A stretch of DNA of 64,000 bases, from NCBI RefSeq assembly GCF_014356525.2, contig NC_052516.1, positions 22,784,929-22,848,928 of the forward strand, written 5' to 3'. Origin of the DNA: Nilaparvata lugens. Taxonomy: Eukaryota > Arthropoda > Insecta > Hemiptera > Delphacidae. Shown here one piece after another: positions 9,401 to 20,745 of the stretch; the first letter of the stretch is position 1, and each line of letters begins with the position of its first letter. Below the pieces are notes generated by a model. That model saw only the letters and a program-made list of their open reading frames with translations, was not told the DNA's origin and ran no database searches. The position numbers and the translations under genes are program-made.

Positions 9401-10413
9401 GTGAGGTCCACGTTATAATGGCAGTGGGGAAAGATAAGGGAACAACGTTGCCGATCCTCTGTCTTGTCAATGCCTTCTATAGACGGTAGCTGATATAGGT
9501 TTATCTATATTATATAAATGCGAAATGGCACTCACTCACTGACTGACTGACTGACTCACTCACTCGCAGAACTAAAAATCTACCGGACCAAAAACGTTCA
9601 AATTTGGTAGGTATGTTCAGTTGGCCCTTTAGAGGCACACTATGAAATCTTTTGGCAATATTTTAACTCTAAGGGTGGTTTTTAAGTGTTTAAAGTTCGT
9701 CTTTTAGCATGTATATTCTTCTTATTCTCTTAAATATAATTGAAAAAAGGCCATACCATATGTTAATATAGAACTATAATCTAGAGACAGTACCTCTTCG
9801 AAACAGTTGTTAACTGGTAACTAAATATATAATTTTGTCAGGTTGGCATTAAGTTGAGTTGACTTTGTTAGGTTGGCACCAAGTTGAAGATTGAAATGCA
9901 TCGCGGAAAAATTGATTGGGCACTGCTACTTCAAACAGAGCTATTCCTGGGAATATTATATTACTAGCCGTCAGGCTCGCTTCGCTCACCATATCCGTTT
10001 AGCCAGACGTTTAGTCTGGACCCCCGACTGGATCGTCCTAACATATGATAAAAATGCTCAAATGAAAAATGCAGGCGAGCGAAGCGAGCCTGCTGATCTT
10101 ATTCTTGGACAATCCAGTCGTGGGTCCAGGGGGCAGAGCCCCCTAGCTAGACGGATATGGCGAGCGAAGCGAGCCTGACGGCTAGTTCATGTAATATAAA
10201 CAAACTGTTCATTCTCGTTTAAAATAATTATGAATTTTCATAATTAAGATTAAATATTTTGATAATTAATCATATTTCTAAATTGTTAAAAGGCGATCTG
10301 GCAACAGAGCAAAGGGAGAAAGAGATAGCGTTATCCGCTTTGTTGAATGATAGACAAGGATAGCAATACCATTGCTAATCAAACACTGCCATTATAACGT
10401 GGACCTCACTATA
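9398..10413 (+). mobile_element. MITE family B copy interrupted by a Helitron
   Basis: The left end CAGTGAGGTCCACGTTATAA at 9399 and the right end GTGGACCTCACTATAG at 10399-10414 are inverted repeats of the B type. The left inner sequence (GTTGCCGATCCTCTGTCTTG) and right inner sequence (GATCTGGCAACAGAGCAAAG, GATAGACAAGGATAGCAAT) match other B copies. Excluding the Helitron at 9504-10185 leaves about 334 bp, the expected B size. Confidence 0.8.
9504..10185 (+). mobile_element. non-autonomous Helitron, 682 bp, full length
   Basis: The 5' end is TCTATATTATATAAATGCGA followed by CACTCACTCACTGACTGACT repeats; the 3' end is GAGCCTGACGGCTAG. The element lies between an A (9503) and a T (10186), the canonical Helitron insertion signature (5'-TC, 3'-CTRR, A|T target, no target duplication). 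From 9963 the 3' third is a long inverted repeat: ACTAGCCGTCAGGCTCGCTT at 9962 mirrors the terminus. A second copy, 51333-52014, has the same length in the opposite orientation. There is no Rep/helicase ORF, so it is mobilised in trans. A 95-codon frame over the GC-rich 3' part is not a gene. Confidence 0.85.
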
Positions 10414-10699
10414 GTTACAAAACTGCTCTGAGACCGACGAAAAAAGGAGACAAAAAGAATTAAGTGTAGTTATAACGAAACACATATAATGCAACTCTAT
10501 ATTTAAGAGAGGTAGGCATTAAGCGGGGTTCACACGGTTACCGTTCACAGTAATTACAGACAATTATTGTTATCATTATCATCGTTACTACACATGTCTG
10601 AGGATTTACTTCACATTTACTTCTCATCTACTTCACATTTACTTCACATCGTGGGCGCTGTTAACAATGGATGGAGAGGAATTTTTGTACCAAAGTGAG
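10414..10699. other. spacer, no gene seen
   Basis: Contains short CACATTTACTTC repeats near 10608-10650. No reading frame was recognised. Confidence 0.3.
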
Positions 10700-10835
10700 A
10701 ACCTAATGACATAACCTTATTTCGGACCTTGTAACTTATCTGAATTCGGGAGAGGAATAGCATGAGGTATCTTTATTTTTGCTATTCTGTTTAAATCATC
10801 AATGATATGCTTTTCAATGGGTATGAAGAATAAAT
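10700..10835 (+). mobile_element. LINE 3' tail (GGGAGAGGAATAGCA type)
   Basis: The ACCTTATTTCGGACCTTGTA, GGGAGAGGAATAGCATGAGG and GAATAAATAATA blocks match the 3' UTR that follows the RT remnant at 24190-24490 on the minus strand, and the copies at 17280 and 36665. Confidence 0.55.
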
Positions 10836-10849
10836 AATAGAGAAAAGAA

Positions 10850-11035
10850 TTGGGGGAGAAGAATATGTAGAAAAAGGAATGATGGTGTATTGAGAAGAAG
10901 GATCAATGTGAAATGAAGTGAGAGAGGGGATGAAGAAGAAGAAGAAGAAAATGAATTCACGGAGAAGAGGATAGAGAATGAATGGAGGATGAGGAGAAGA
11001 GGATAGAGAATAGGATATTATGAGTGGAAAAACGA
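10850..11035. repeat. purine-rich low-complexity tract
   Basis: A GA-rich run with a (GAA)n core at 10927-10948 and AGAGGATAGAGAATGA words repeated near 10970 and 11000. No coding evidence. Confidence 0.7.
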
Positions 11036-11075
11036 GAAATGAGAGTTTTTTTTATTATTGAGCAATTAACCAACT

Positions 11076-11104
11076 AAACACTAAGCTCAGCTGAGCTTTA
11101 GTGT
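11076..11104. repeat. 29-bp near-perfect palindrome
   Basis: AACACTAAGCTCAG is followed directly by its reverse complement with one mismatch (CTGAGCTTTAGTGTT). It could form a tight hairpin. It is isolated, and no terminator or operator role can be assigned in this context. Confidence 0.5.
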
Positions 11105-11284
11105 TTACGAGTTTGTGTTTCTTGAATAGTTCCAACTTTTCTCAAATAACTCAATATTATTCGTTAAAAGTGGTGATTGACTGGAATATTTCTAATTAAT
11201 TTGTCAATTTAAGCCATCTAAATTCATAATTTATAGTTTTGATGTTTATTTTGGACTAAAATTTTATAAAAATTGTACACGTGA

Positions 11285-11422
11285 AATTTTAACCTTATCT
11301 TGGACTTAGTCACCTATAAATTTGGAAGAAAAATAGCACGAGGACTAACTTATTATTTTATCTTTCAATGTTATTACATTAGTGTCATTTGCATTGTAAA
11401 TAAATAAATAAAATAGAACTGA
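11285..11422 (+). mobile_element. LINE 3' tail, plus orientation
   Basis: This is the reverse complement of 8998-9126: ACCTTATCTTGGACTTAGTC, then AAATTTGGAAGAAAAATAGC, ending GTAAATAAATAAATAAAAT. Confidence 0.65.
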
Positions 11423-11729
11423 AAACTTCTAAAATCAGCCAAAAATAATTAGAATGCGGAGTTCTCACATCCTATCTGATTTTGGTGGGGAGTGAATTAA
11501 GGGTACGAAAAGAACAAGAGTATGAAAAAAAGTGAATCAAATTTGAACAAAGAAGAGAAGAATGTAGAGATATAATTTTGATGAGGAGTAAAATAAGAGC
11601 ATCAGTACGAAAAATCAAGGGAGAAAAGAGAACGAATACATACAGAATAGTGGAAGTAGTAGGTGAAGAATATATAGAAGGAAACAGAGGAAGAACAATA
11701 TCATACAATAAATGAGATAAAAATAGTTC
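11423..11729. other. purine-biased spacer, no gene seen
   Basis: Runs of A/G with short frames on the minus strand rich in Ser, Leu and Ile. No motif or repeat was recognised. Confidence 0.3.
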
Positions 11730-11733
11730 TTAA

Positions 11734-12018
11734 GCCGTGTCCACACTGAACAAATGTTCGACAAACATGTTTGTAGAAAAAGTTTGGGCAAATTTTATTA
11801 TGTGTGACAAACAATGTTTGCCCATTGCCAGTGGTAGAAAAGTAGGAAGAAAAGGGTTTATGTTTTACAACTGTCAACACTTAAAATGTTTGGAAAAACA
11901 GTAATTTTTGTTTGACAAACAATGATTGTCCAAACTTATTAAAATGTTTGTCCCTGAGCTCCTCAACAGACATGTTTGCCGAACATGTATGTCGAACTTT
12001 GTTCAGTGTGGACACGGC
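11734..12018. mobile_element. MITE family G, copy 2
   Basis: Ends AAGCCGTGTCCACACTGAAC and GTGTGGACACGGCTT, with TTAA on the left and TTTA on the right as in copy 1 at 7252-7522. The middle differs from copy 1 (AGTAGGAAGAAAAGGG at about 11850), so the two diverged by small indels. No ORF. Confidence 0.75.
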
Positions 12019-12107
12019 TTTATAAAGAGGAAGAAATATTGAATAGGAAATAGAAGTAAGGTGAATCATTTATGAAATGAGGAGTGGATAATTTAATCAA
12101 TCGCTAT

Positions 12108-12490
12108 TGATTTTAGATACATTGAAATGTAATTTTAATTGATTACCACAAATTTTTGGATGATTAATCACTCCAGACTATCTTCAGAAACTGAGAACTC
12201 AAAGTTCAAGATGATTGTAAAAAATAAGTAATTCTGAAACGTGAACGGAATCTGTATTATTTGAAAAATTAATTTTTATTAGCTATAGTCCATGATGTAT
12301 GATAATGTATAGATGAATCCTTCAATTTCAGACAAATTATACTATTTATGAATCGTAATTATTGATTTTTGGAATTTTAAATGTAATCTTGATTGAGCAC
12401 CACCAATTTTTAAATGAACAACCACTGCAGACTATTTTCAGGACCTGAGAAAAAACTGAAAACTCAAAGTTCAAAATAAATGTGAAAAAA
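12108..12490. repeat. local duplication, two ~120-bp units about 260 bp apart
   Basis: ATGTAATTTTAATTGATTACC / CACTCCAGACTATCTTCAGAAACTGAGA at 12128-12195 is repeated with changes as ATGTAATCTTGATTGAGCACC / CACTGCAGACTATTTTCAGGACCTGAGA at 12380-12450, each followed by AACTCAAAGTTCAA. Confidence 0.6.
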
Positions 12491-12885
12491 TAGTCTAACA
12501 TCTAATTAGAAATCTTAGACTCTTTCAGAAAAATTTCCTGCGCAAAATTTCATTCAAATGATAAACATTCCAGAAATGTACAAGTTTGAATGAATTTGTT
12601 TGAATCCTTAAAACATAATTTGCAGCAGTAAGAAGAATTGCTGGAAATTTCAAAAATTAAAATAATTTTCAATGAAAATATCGGATGATGAATTAGGAAA
12701 TAATAGTCTAATAATTGGATAATTTGATTCAATTGACTGCTAAAAAGCTAAATTTATAATTTATTGATGATTTTCAAATGAAAAATCAACTGAAATTTCC
12801 TTCATATCTAATTTTGTGGTTGATTTTCAACTAAAATTTTGTTGATCACAAACCTTGGAACTCTTCATGTAAAATTATTCAAAAA

Positions 12886-13405
12886 CTTACGAGTTGAGAA
12901 AAGAAATCATCCTCTACTTATGAAATGAAATCTCGATAGAACTATCTTTTGAACAAAAACATGTAGATATAACATTTGAATTCTCACTTCACTGAACTCA
13001 TCAAACTAATTTAACAACTTAAAAGTCGGAGAAAAAAATCACCTTAAATTATGAAATGAATCTTCATAGAACTATTTTCAAAACAAAAATATTCACAAAA
13101 CAAAAACATGTAGATTTAACATTCTAATTCTCACTTCACTGAACTCTTCAAACTAATTCAACAACTTGAAAGTCGGAGGAAAAAACACCTTAAATTATGA
13201 AATGAGTTTAGATAAAACTATTTTCAAAACAAATATATTTAGATCCTACATTATGAATATTCTCAACCTTCTGATCTAATCAATCAAATTCAACAACTTA
13301 AGAGTTGGGGAAAATTAATCCTCAACTCATTAGATGAGATCTTGATAAAACTAAAAAAAATTAAAAACTATAAATGTAGTTTCTGAATTATAATTCTCAC
13401 TTTCA
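12886..13405. repeat. tandem repeat, ~130-145 bp unit, 4 copies
   Basis: Units start at AAC TTAxxAGTxGG near 12886, 13017, 13160 and 13300 and contain ATGAAATGAxTCT, AACTATTTTCAAAACAAA, AACATGTAGAT and TTCTCACTTCACTGAAC in order. The arrangement is direct. No coding potential. Confidence 0.7.
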
Positions 13406-13429
13406 GGTTCTATTTACTAAACTCATAAG

Positions 13430-13632
13430 ATTAGGACGAAAATTATTGAACTTGAACGTTTTACAGTAGAAACATAACCTATTTCTTGGACATTTTATCA
13501 ATTTATCAAAATTTGGGAGTGGAATAGATTTGGGCCAAGCCTGTTGTTCCTTACTAATCATATTTATATGATTTGTGATTCTGTCCACGAATAAATGAAT
13601 AAATGAATGAATGAATGAATGAATGAATAAAG
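13430..13632 (+). mobile_element. LINE 3' tail with (GAAT)n end
   Basis: GTAGAAACATAACCTATTTC, GGACATTTTATCAA, AAAATTTGGGAGTGGAATAG, GCCTGTTGTTCC and ATGATTTGTGATTCTGTCC are followed by AATAAATGAATAAATGAATG repeats at 13591-13630. The near-identical inverted copy is at 21035-21240. Confidence 0.7.
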
Positions 13633-14035
13633 ATAGTATAGCTTCTCTTACACTCTCACATATCATGGTAAATTTTATTCTGTGATATGTCATGACTATC
13701 CGATCTTACACATATCACAAAGTTTTCACTTTCTACAAACGTTGTTCACAAAAAAATAAGAAAAATCTTTCAAAAAACATGCGAACTCACCGTTAATATC
13801 AGCTACAGTCACAATAATCCAAAACCGTTACAAACGAAGACGGCTCAAAACCAAATCAGATGTCACGGTTAGCTACAGCAGCTATTCAGCTGAAAGTTAG
13901 CTAGCTAATAAATGTAAGCTAATGGGTAGCTCCCTAGAGAAACGCACGATAGGTAGGATGGGATGATACTGACTGGAAGCTAGCTGAGATCCTTGCATCC
14001 TGGGTGCTGGTGAAGGATCATGAAGGACGTCTGGA
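13633..14035. other. spacer, no gene seen
   Basis: Mixed sequence with AGCTAGCTAATAA and GTTAGCTACAGCAGC words near 13867-13920. No frame or TE was recognised. Confidence 0.3.
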
Positions 14036-14475
14036 AGGAAGAAGAAGACGAAGAAGAAGAGGATGGTGGAGGAGTGGAGGAGAAGGAGGAGGAGGAGGAG
14101 TTGGTGGGTGGAAGGAGTAGAGGTAACGCATCTCTTTAGGGCTCTCCAGGTTTGTTACTTTTGGAGAAGAAGAGGATAACGTAGAAGAGGACGGGAAAGG
14201 GAAAGAAGGAGAGGATGAGGATTAAAGAGAGGATGAGGATGTGGAGGAGGAGTAGGAGGAGGGGAAGGAGGAGGAGGAGGAGGAACAGGAGGAGGAGAAG
14301 ACGATAGAGGTGGCGGTCGAAAGAAAAAGATGAAACGCATCTCCTGAAGACTCTCCTAGTTTGTTACTCATGCCGAAGAAGAGGATGGAGAATAGAAATA
14401 AAGGAGAAGGTGAAGGAGTAGGAGGAGCATGGTGAGGAGGAGGAGGAGGAGTGAAGGAGAGGAAAAGGTGCATCA
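14036..14475. repeat. purine-rich GGA/GAA tract with ~150-bp superunits
   Basis: (GAA)n and (GGA)n runs alternate with a recurring non-repetitive phrase (GTAACGCATCTCTTTAGGGC at 14121, GAAACGCATCTCCTGAAGAC at 14331) followed by CTCTCC and TTTGTTACT. The tract therefore has a higher-order unit of about 150-210 bp. Proline/serine-rich frames on the minus strand are artefacts of it. Confidence 0.7.
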
Positions 14476-14844
14476 CCATCATAGCGATAAAGGTCTCCTT
14501 GTCTGCTACGTTCTCGGTTTTTGTTTAACAATTCACACGCAGAAGAAAATACAGTAATGAAGAGGGAGAGCGAGAGAGAAGCAGGAGACGTTGAAGAAGG
14601 ACAGTGGAGGGAGTAGGTGGTAAGAGAAGTGCATCCCTACTATTACGAGAATGAAAATGATATTACGTTCTTCTTTCATCTGAGCTTTACTTGCACTTTC
14701 GTTCCACTCTCATTTTCATCGGTCATTTCTTATCGTCTATCTGTGTTTCTCTGAAGTAGTACTCGTTACTTCGTTCTTTGTCTAATAGTTTATACATTAT
14801 CATATAGAAATACTTATCTCTTGTATTCAAAGGTTTGTATACAA

Positions 14845-15010
14845 ACTACTGGCAGGTAACCCGTGCTCCGCAAGAGAAAAACTTGACTCATGAAATCTTG
14901 GAGAATTCAGAATAGACCAATAATTTATTATCCTCAGTAAATTGAGAATTTATTTGCAAAATTTCAAGTTAATAATTCCATTAGTTCAGACGTGATGATG
15001 CGTCATTCGT
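14845..15010 (+). repeat. repeat family N, better copy
   Basis: It begins ACTACTGGCAGGTAACCCGT followed by GCTCCGCAAGAG, then CTTGGAGAATTCAG, CCTCAGTAAATTGAG, GCAAAATTTCAAGTTA and GACGTGATGATG. Read from the minus strand it ends in a CAGTAGT-type terminus, reminiscent of a Helitron 3' end but not the exact CTRRT. Confidence 0.45.
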
Positions 15011-15056
15011 GAATTTCCTAGCCCGTACGTGTAGACGCCAGTTGTATCCTTTATTA

Positions 15057-15300
15057 TATTATGGTTAATATCGGGGACCGAGCTTCGCTCTGGAGTAAAA
15101 AAGCATAGACAATTTAAAAATCTTGTATATACGTCGACGCTCAATTAAAAAAGGAACATACCAGTCAAATTTCATGAAAATTCATCACCGCGTTTCGCTG
15201 TAAATGCGCAACATATAAACATTCAAACATTAAAAGAAATGACAAACTGTCGACTTGAATCTTAGATCTCACTTCGCTCGGTCAATTATTATCAGCTGTT
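15057..15300 (+). repeat. repeat family M
   Basis: Blocks GACCGAGCTTCGCTCTGGAG, TATATACGTCGACGC, AAAAAAGGAACATACC, GTCAAATTTCATGAAAAT, CGCGTTTCGCTGTAAATGCG, CAACATATAAACATTCAAAC and CACTTCGCTCGGTCAATTA in order. The same order occurs at 39345-39483 and partly at 40690-40825 and 5693-5832 (inverted). Confidence 0.6.
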
Positions 15301-15404
15301 TTTCCAAGGATGAATAATAATTATCCTTTTAATGTAATTCAGCGAGTTTTCTTAGGGATGAGACCTAGTGCAATCGAATCTTTATATTATAATCCAACTA
15401 TTTT

Positions 15405-15530
15405 CTGAATTTCGTGAGAATCGTTTGAGCCGTTTTCGAGATCCGGTAAAATACAAACATATAAACATCTTAACATCTGAACCTCCAAACATCTAGACAT
15501 CTGAACATCTAAACATATAAACAGAAGTTG
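15405..15530. repeat. short tandem ACATCTRAAC-type repeat
   Basis: A TTTCGTGAGAATCGTTTGAG / CCGTTTTCGAGATCCGGT block is followed by about eight diverged ~10-bp units (AACATCTTAACATCTGAACC). The same leading block with a CATATAAACAT tail occurs near 37085-37170, so it belongs to a dispersed repeat. Confidence 0.55.
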
Positions 15531-15787
15531 CTCGTTTAATAGTATAGGACTCACTTCAACAATTTCCATAAACGTTTTAAGTTCTGCAGATTCTTTGTAG
15601 TATATGAAGATCTATTAGTAATCTTCTTTAAATAGTGGGAACCTGACATTCAAATCATCAACAATAATTATATTGATGATACTAAAGGTTATCCACTGTG
15701 TGAAATCTGCAAAATGAAAGATATCGATAGATAGGCCTATAGTATGTCAAGATTTACTTCAAACTGTTAGAATTCCTCATAAATAGC

Positions 15788-15873
15788 ATCACTGTTCTTC
15801 TTCTTCTTCTTTTCTTCTTCTTCTTCTTCTTCTTCTTCTTCTTCTTCTTCTTCTTCTTCTTCTTCTTCTTCTT

Positions 15874-15903
<30 letters not shown>
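15788..15903. repeat. (TTC)n microsatellite
   Basis: About 38 nearly uninterrupted TTC units on the plus strand. Confidence 0.95.
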
Positions 15904-15906
<3 letters not shown>

Positions 15907-16419
15907 CACTGGAATAATGCCATAAGTTTAACGTAAATCTGAGTTTAATGATTCATTCATTACCATTACAAATGAATACAACAAAATATCTACAGTATAG
16001 TACATTATTTATGGTTTATCGAAAATTTCTTAAGGTTTGATCAGAAACAGTACAAAATGATCCAATGAAATGTCCTCAATTATAGCTTTAATTCCATTTA
16101 CAATTACTGTAAATTCACAGTTTATACTTTACCGTAACTGTACTACAGTTCGAAAACAATACTGTACAGTCTTCCCTGACATTTGCATGTTGTAAGGCAC
16201 TCCTCTTAATCACTGTTACCTTTGATTTTGATCAAGGTCGAAATGTTCATCTTTAATTCCAACTCATCCTACACTTAAACTCATCTTCATTTTGAACTCT
16301 TTGTTATTTAGTCAACAAATTATGCACGAACGATCGTCTAGTGATTTATGAATGGTTGATATTTGGAATATATCCAAAGTTTAAAACTGATTCCTTGAAG
16401 GGGGCATGATGTCTATAGT
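15904..16419. other. spacer, no gene seen
   Basis: AT-rich; words such as TTTACAATTACTGTAAATT near 16096 form small inverted repeats. No frame was recognised. Confidence 0.3.
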
Positions 16420-16475
16420 GAGGTCCACTTTAGAATGGCAGTATTAGATTAGCATTGGTATTGAGATCTTACTCA
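16420..16475 (+). repeat. MITE family B end fragment
   Basis: TATAGTGAGGTCCACTTTAG followed by AATGGCAGTATTAGATTAGC matches the B terminus and first inner bases. No opposing end is nearby. Confidence 0.6.
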
Positions 16476-16688
16476 TATTCTAATATTCTGAGTTGTATTG
16501 AGAGGGATTCGTCATAAGAATCCATAGTCATAAGAACTTGAAACATTACCTCATGTGGGCTATATTAGCAATCAAAATCCGGGAGAGAACCAGTTATGAA
16601 GACAACTCAGTCGTTTATTCTAGTTGAATTAAGTTTAATGGTTTTTAGCTTAATTTAGTCGTGAACTTTAGTTCATGTAAGCAAATCC

Positions 16689-17055
16689 TATGGTGAGGTC
16701 CACGTTATAATGGCAGTGTTTGTTTAGCAATGGTATTGCTGTCCTTGTCTATCATTCAACAAATCGGATAGCACTATATCTTTCTCGCTTTGCTCTGATA
16801 CCAGATCGTCTTTTAACAATTTAGAATTGATAAAATATTTCATCTTAATCATGAAAATCCATTATAAAATTATTGAAGAATATAATTACTTGCTAAATAA
16901 AATATAATTTATTATTTTATAGGAGAATAAAAAGTTAATTTTACAACAATAAACCTCTATAAGCTACCGTCTATAGAAGGCAATGACAAGACAGAGGATC
17001 GACAACGTTTTTCTCCTATCTTTCTCCACTTCCATTATAACGTGGACCTCACTAT
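16689..17055 (+). mobile_element. MITE family B, complete reference copy, 367 bp
   Basis: Terminal inverted repeats of about 30 bp: TATGGTGAGGTCCACGTTAT at the left and the reverse complement with CCTCACTATA at the right (17025-17055). Subterminal motifs ATTGCTGTCCTTGTCTATCA, GCTTTGCTCTG and AAGACAGAGGATCGACAACG are shared with the copies at 2465, 9398, 29388, 43308 and 48016. There is no ORF and the ends carry TA. The element spreads presumably by a transposase encoded elsewhere. Confidence 0.85.
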
Positions 17056-17064
17056 AGATTAGGT

Positions 17065-17130
17065 TAAAACTGTCAGCATTGGTTAAATGAGAATCATTGA
17101 TATTATCCATTACAGATGTTATCATTTTGA
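17065..17130 (+). repeat. single palindromic-satellite monomer
   Basis: AAACTGTCAGCATTGGTTAA, then GAGAATCATTGATATTATCC and ATTACAGATGTTAT, match the monomer arrayed at 8880-9400. Confidence 0.5.
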
Positions 17131-17279
17131 ATTGAATCCCATTCCAGTTTTTTCATCAAACCATAGCTAGATCCTGTTCTTAAGAAATTTGTTCTCCGCT
17201 GAACATGATTTAATCTCTCAGATATGATTCTGCCCCAAACGAACAGGAATATCGTGATCTAATGATTTTATTCCATTTA

Positions 17280-17395
17280 TTCTTTATTCATCTACTGATA
17301 CAATAAGTACATTATCAAAATGATAGGGAGAGAAAAAATAAGGTAACCTTGTGCCATTCCTCTCCCAAATTTAGACAGGGTTACACATTGTTGGA
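17280..17395 (-). mobile_element. LINE 3' tail, minus orientation
   Basis: TTTATTCTTTATTCATCTAC, GATACAATAAGTACATTATC and AAAATGATAGGGAGAGAAAA, then CTCTCCCAAATTTAG. It is the reverse of the 3' UTR adjoining the RT remnant at 24190-24490. Confidence 0.65.
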
Positions 17396-17714
17396 TTGGG
17401 AGATTTTATATTTATTAGAATAATGGCTGGATTCTTTATTATTTTCTCACAATAATTATGATGAATATGATGTGGTTGTTATCTTTTTTTGTTAGGGCTA
17501 CTCATGTATAGAAACAAAACAATAAAAATCGAAGTACCCTTTTTTAAATTGATTATTTAACAATGAAAATTGTGACGGTCATGATGCCTTTATCAGAATG
17601 AAATAAATAGATAATTCAATAAAATTAATAAAAATAATATTAGATGAATACTATTACATGCTTCGATGTGGTTGTTGTATTCTCTCAGTTTCTGTTTCTC
17701 AGTTCTCATTGATC

Positions 17715-17757
17715 ATCATTATCATCATCATCATCATCATCATCACCATCATCAATA
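17715..17757. repeat. (ATC)n microsatellite
   Basis: A run of ATC/CAT units with one ACC; it accounts for a poly-His string in a short frame. Confidence 0.9.
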
Positions 17758-17879
17758 TTCATTTGTTATGAATATTCTTATTTGTGCAATTTTCATATAT
17801 AATATAATAGAGGAAAGAATAGGCTTATACACGTACGGGATAGGAGGAAATTCACGAATGTCGCATCATCACGTCTGAG

Positions 17880-18010
17880 CTACTGGACTTTTTAATTAGA
17901 AATTTTGCATATAATTTACCAAGGATGGTTATAGGTCTATTCTGAATTCTTCAAGAATTTGGTAGGTCAAGTTTTCAGTTTATCAAGGTTTCAATTGAAT
18001 CTTTGCGTAG
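17880..18010 (-). repeat. repeat family N, inverted fragment
   Basis: The reverse complement gives the CTTGACCTACCAAATTCTTG and GAATTCAGAATAGACC order seen at 14880-14935 and 7595-7640. Confidence 0.4.
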
Positions 18011-20340
18011 AATGGATTATCTGCTTGTTTTTTATAAAGATCGTATACATCTATAAATTTGAATTACTTATGCCTGGTTTTACGTCCGTCTATTTATTTA
18101 ACCGTGATTAACTACTGATTAAAGACCTCATTCACTTCTCTCAATGGCTCTTGTTGCATTGACCCGGCATTTAACCACAGTAGAATTTAATATACTTTTG
18201 TGCAACTCAACTGGGAGTTTGATTTTGAAAATTTATTCCATCTTTGATTTTAAAGTTAAATTTCAATTATGTTTTTTATAGATTTTAATTTCCAAGGATA
18301 TTTTAAAAACCGGAACAGGCAATCATGCCTATGCCGTGGAAGTCAGAAGAAGAAGAAGAATATTCCATCTTTCTTCAATCAATCAAAAATCAATTTCAGA
18401 TTGATAATTTGTTACGACTCCAAGATCATAGCTATCAATGATTGCAAATCTAGAAGATTTGATCTTCATATTTTCAATCTATATATATCCTCGGAATTTT
18501 TCCATCTCTCGATTTTCGATATCTTTCGATCATACTCGATTGTTTAATACAATTTGAGACGAATGATATTCTTTTGATTCAATTACGAAATAGAACATTT
18601 TTCCCTTGCAAAACATTGGCAAATTGTTGGGTAGAGAGTGAATTTAGCTTGAGATGTACACATAGAAAATTGGTACTCTCAGTCTTGCAGTGGAGTAATA
18701 GTATTGTCTTTTAGAGTGAGTGAAAAGGATTGTTCATTGTAAAATTATAATTCTTCCAATAACTTTACCTATGATAATGATAATACATTTATGATTCTAT
18801 CTCCTTGCGATACTTTAATGTTAATAATGTTGAATGTATGGTTTTTATAGAAGAATTCAGATCCATATTCCTCTATTCATAAATAGAAATAAAAATCTCA
18901 GTACCCTTTTTTTGAATTATTTTAACACAACATGTTTCAACATTGATGCCATTTTCAAGTGGTATGAAGTAAATTAATAAATACTGCTGGAATATTCTTT
19001 GATATGTCAGTGTATCCATATGATTTTATGAACTAGGACTGTAAATTTTGGATTTAAATTTGCATGATTCTATCAAAAATGGGGTTATTGGTGTCTAATT
19101 GAATTAAGTTTATTATTTTATCTCTGTTTAATTTAGTATTTTCATATTGGAATTCATATCTGTGAAATTATGGCCTGAATCTATCAAGTGTTCAGCAAAA
19201 GCTGACTTTTATGTATTATTTTTAGATTTTAGTGCTTGGATGCGTTTTCGAAACCTTATATGGACTGTGTTTGACAAAACAGAATTTAACTCACGTTCTA
19301 AAGTTAAAAAGTGAGAGTTAAATACCATAATGAGTCAAAGTTACCTACAGGTTGAATAATTTTACAATAATATGTAGCATAATCAAATCAAATTCAAAAT
19401 TTCTAGTTTATTTATTTCTCGACTGAAAAGTGGACTCAAATCAATTCAAGTGGATAGCATAACCTATAATTTTTATTCATTCATAACTCTACCTTCATTG
19501 TAATATCATCCATCCCATTAACATCACTTATGTTTAAAATACTTCTAGAAAGTCGCCTTTGTATATTATTAATAAATAATAATACATAGCTAATGAAATA
19601 TGCAATGATTTAACTGTATTATCTTAATATAATGTATTTTCCTAATAAGGATGCAGCCCATAAAAGACCTAGGCTTGTGCATGCGTGATAGAAGTGATGA
19701 TAATGAGCTAGAGAATCAACAGTTTCAAGGGAGTCTGAACCACAGAGAATATTTATCTTACATAACGGTGAATTAACAAATGTACAGAAGTACGTTTCAT
19801 CAATTATTCTAGTGAAAATTTTCCCTCATTCTTTTCCAGTACAAACCAAAAATCGGATCCGTTCCACTCATAACACTTCAGTATTAAAGGTGTTAAGAAG
19901 CTACTAATAAGGAAATACTAGAATCTAATTAGTATTTCTGTGAAAATATTCCATTGAGGTAATGTATACTTCCGATTTTAACGGAACATCGTATAAGGCA
20001 ATAGTAGAAATCCCTCAAAACAGTCATCATTGATTCAATGAGGAGCATTGACGCTATTTATAAGAGATGCTGACAGTGTATAGTGGACCTCACTTTAAAG
20101 CATTAGAGTCATTTCCTTACAAAATGCATACTTAAACTACACCATGCATTCTGTATAATGTGGGCTTCCTTTATGTATTGTACTATATATGAGCTTCCTA
20201 TACAGTGATGCTAAACTAGTTGAATATTTGAATAAAATAAGGAAGTATACGGTAAGGCACAGGAACACGGAATAAATAAACAGCTGTTAGGATAGTAGTT
20301 AGTTTAGTTTAGCTTCACCCACACTTTCTTTGTGTAAATA
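18011..20340. other. 2.3 kb AT-rich spacer, no gene seen
   Basis: Short frames only. A GTACCCTTTTTTTGAATTAT / ACAACATGTTTC / ATGCCATTTTCAAGTG segment near 18895-18985 belongs to the family that forms the palindrome at 50034-50193. A palindromic-satellite-like monomer and a B-end string (TATAGTGGACCTCACTTTAA) occur at 20010-20100. Confidence 0.4.
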
Positions 20341-20374
20341 ATTGATTACCTTGTTTGTCTAATTATTACTTATT

Positions 20375-20675
20375 CTTCTTCCACTTCTTGTTCTTCTTCT
20401 TCCTGTTCTTCCTCTTCTTCTTCTTCTTCTTCATATTCTCCTTCTTCTTCTTCTTCTTCTTCTTCTTCTTCTTCTTCTTCTTTCTTCTTCTTCTTCTTCT
20501 TCTTCTTCTTCTTCTTCTTCTTCTTCTTCATCTTCTTCATCTTCTCCTTCACCTGTTCTTCTTCTTCATAATCTTCTTCATCTTCTCCTTCTCCTCCTCA
20601 TCCTCCTACTTCTTCTTCTTCTCCACCTACTTCTGCATCATCATCTTCTTCTTTTATCTTGTTCTTCTCCTTCTT

Positions 20676-20706
<31 letters not shown>

Positions 20707-20745
20707 TTCTTCCATTTCTTCTCCTCCTCCTCCTCCTCCTTCTCA
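20375..20745. repeat. (TTC)n-dominated microsatellite, 370 bp
   Basis: TTC arrays interspersed with TCC, TCA and CTC units. The long plus frame over it (Phe/Leu only) and the minus frame (Lys/Glu only) are not genes. Confidence 0.95.

Noticed and set aside
9891..10178. 95-codon plus frame with Arg/Ala-rich composition
   Set aside because: It lies in the GC-rich inverted repeat of the Helitron 3' end; the GAGCGAAGCGAGCC palindromes create the opening.
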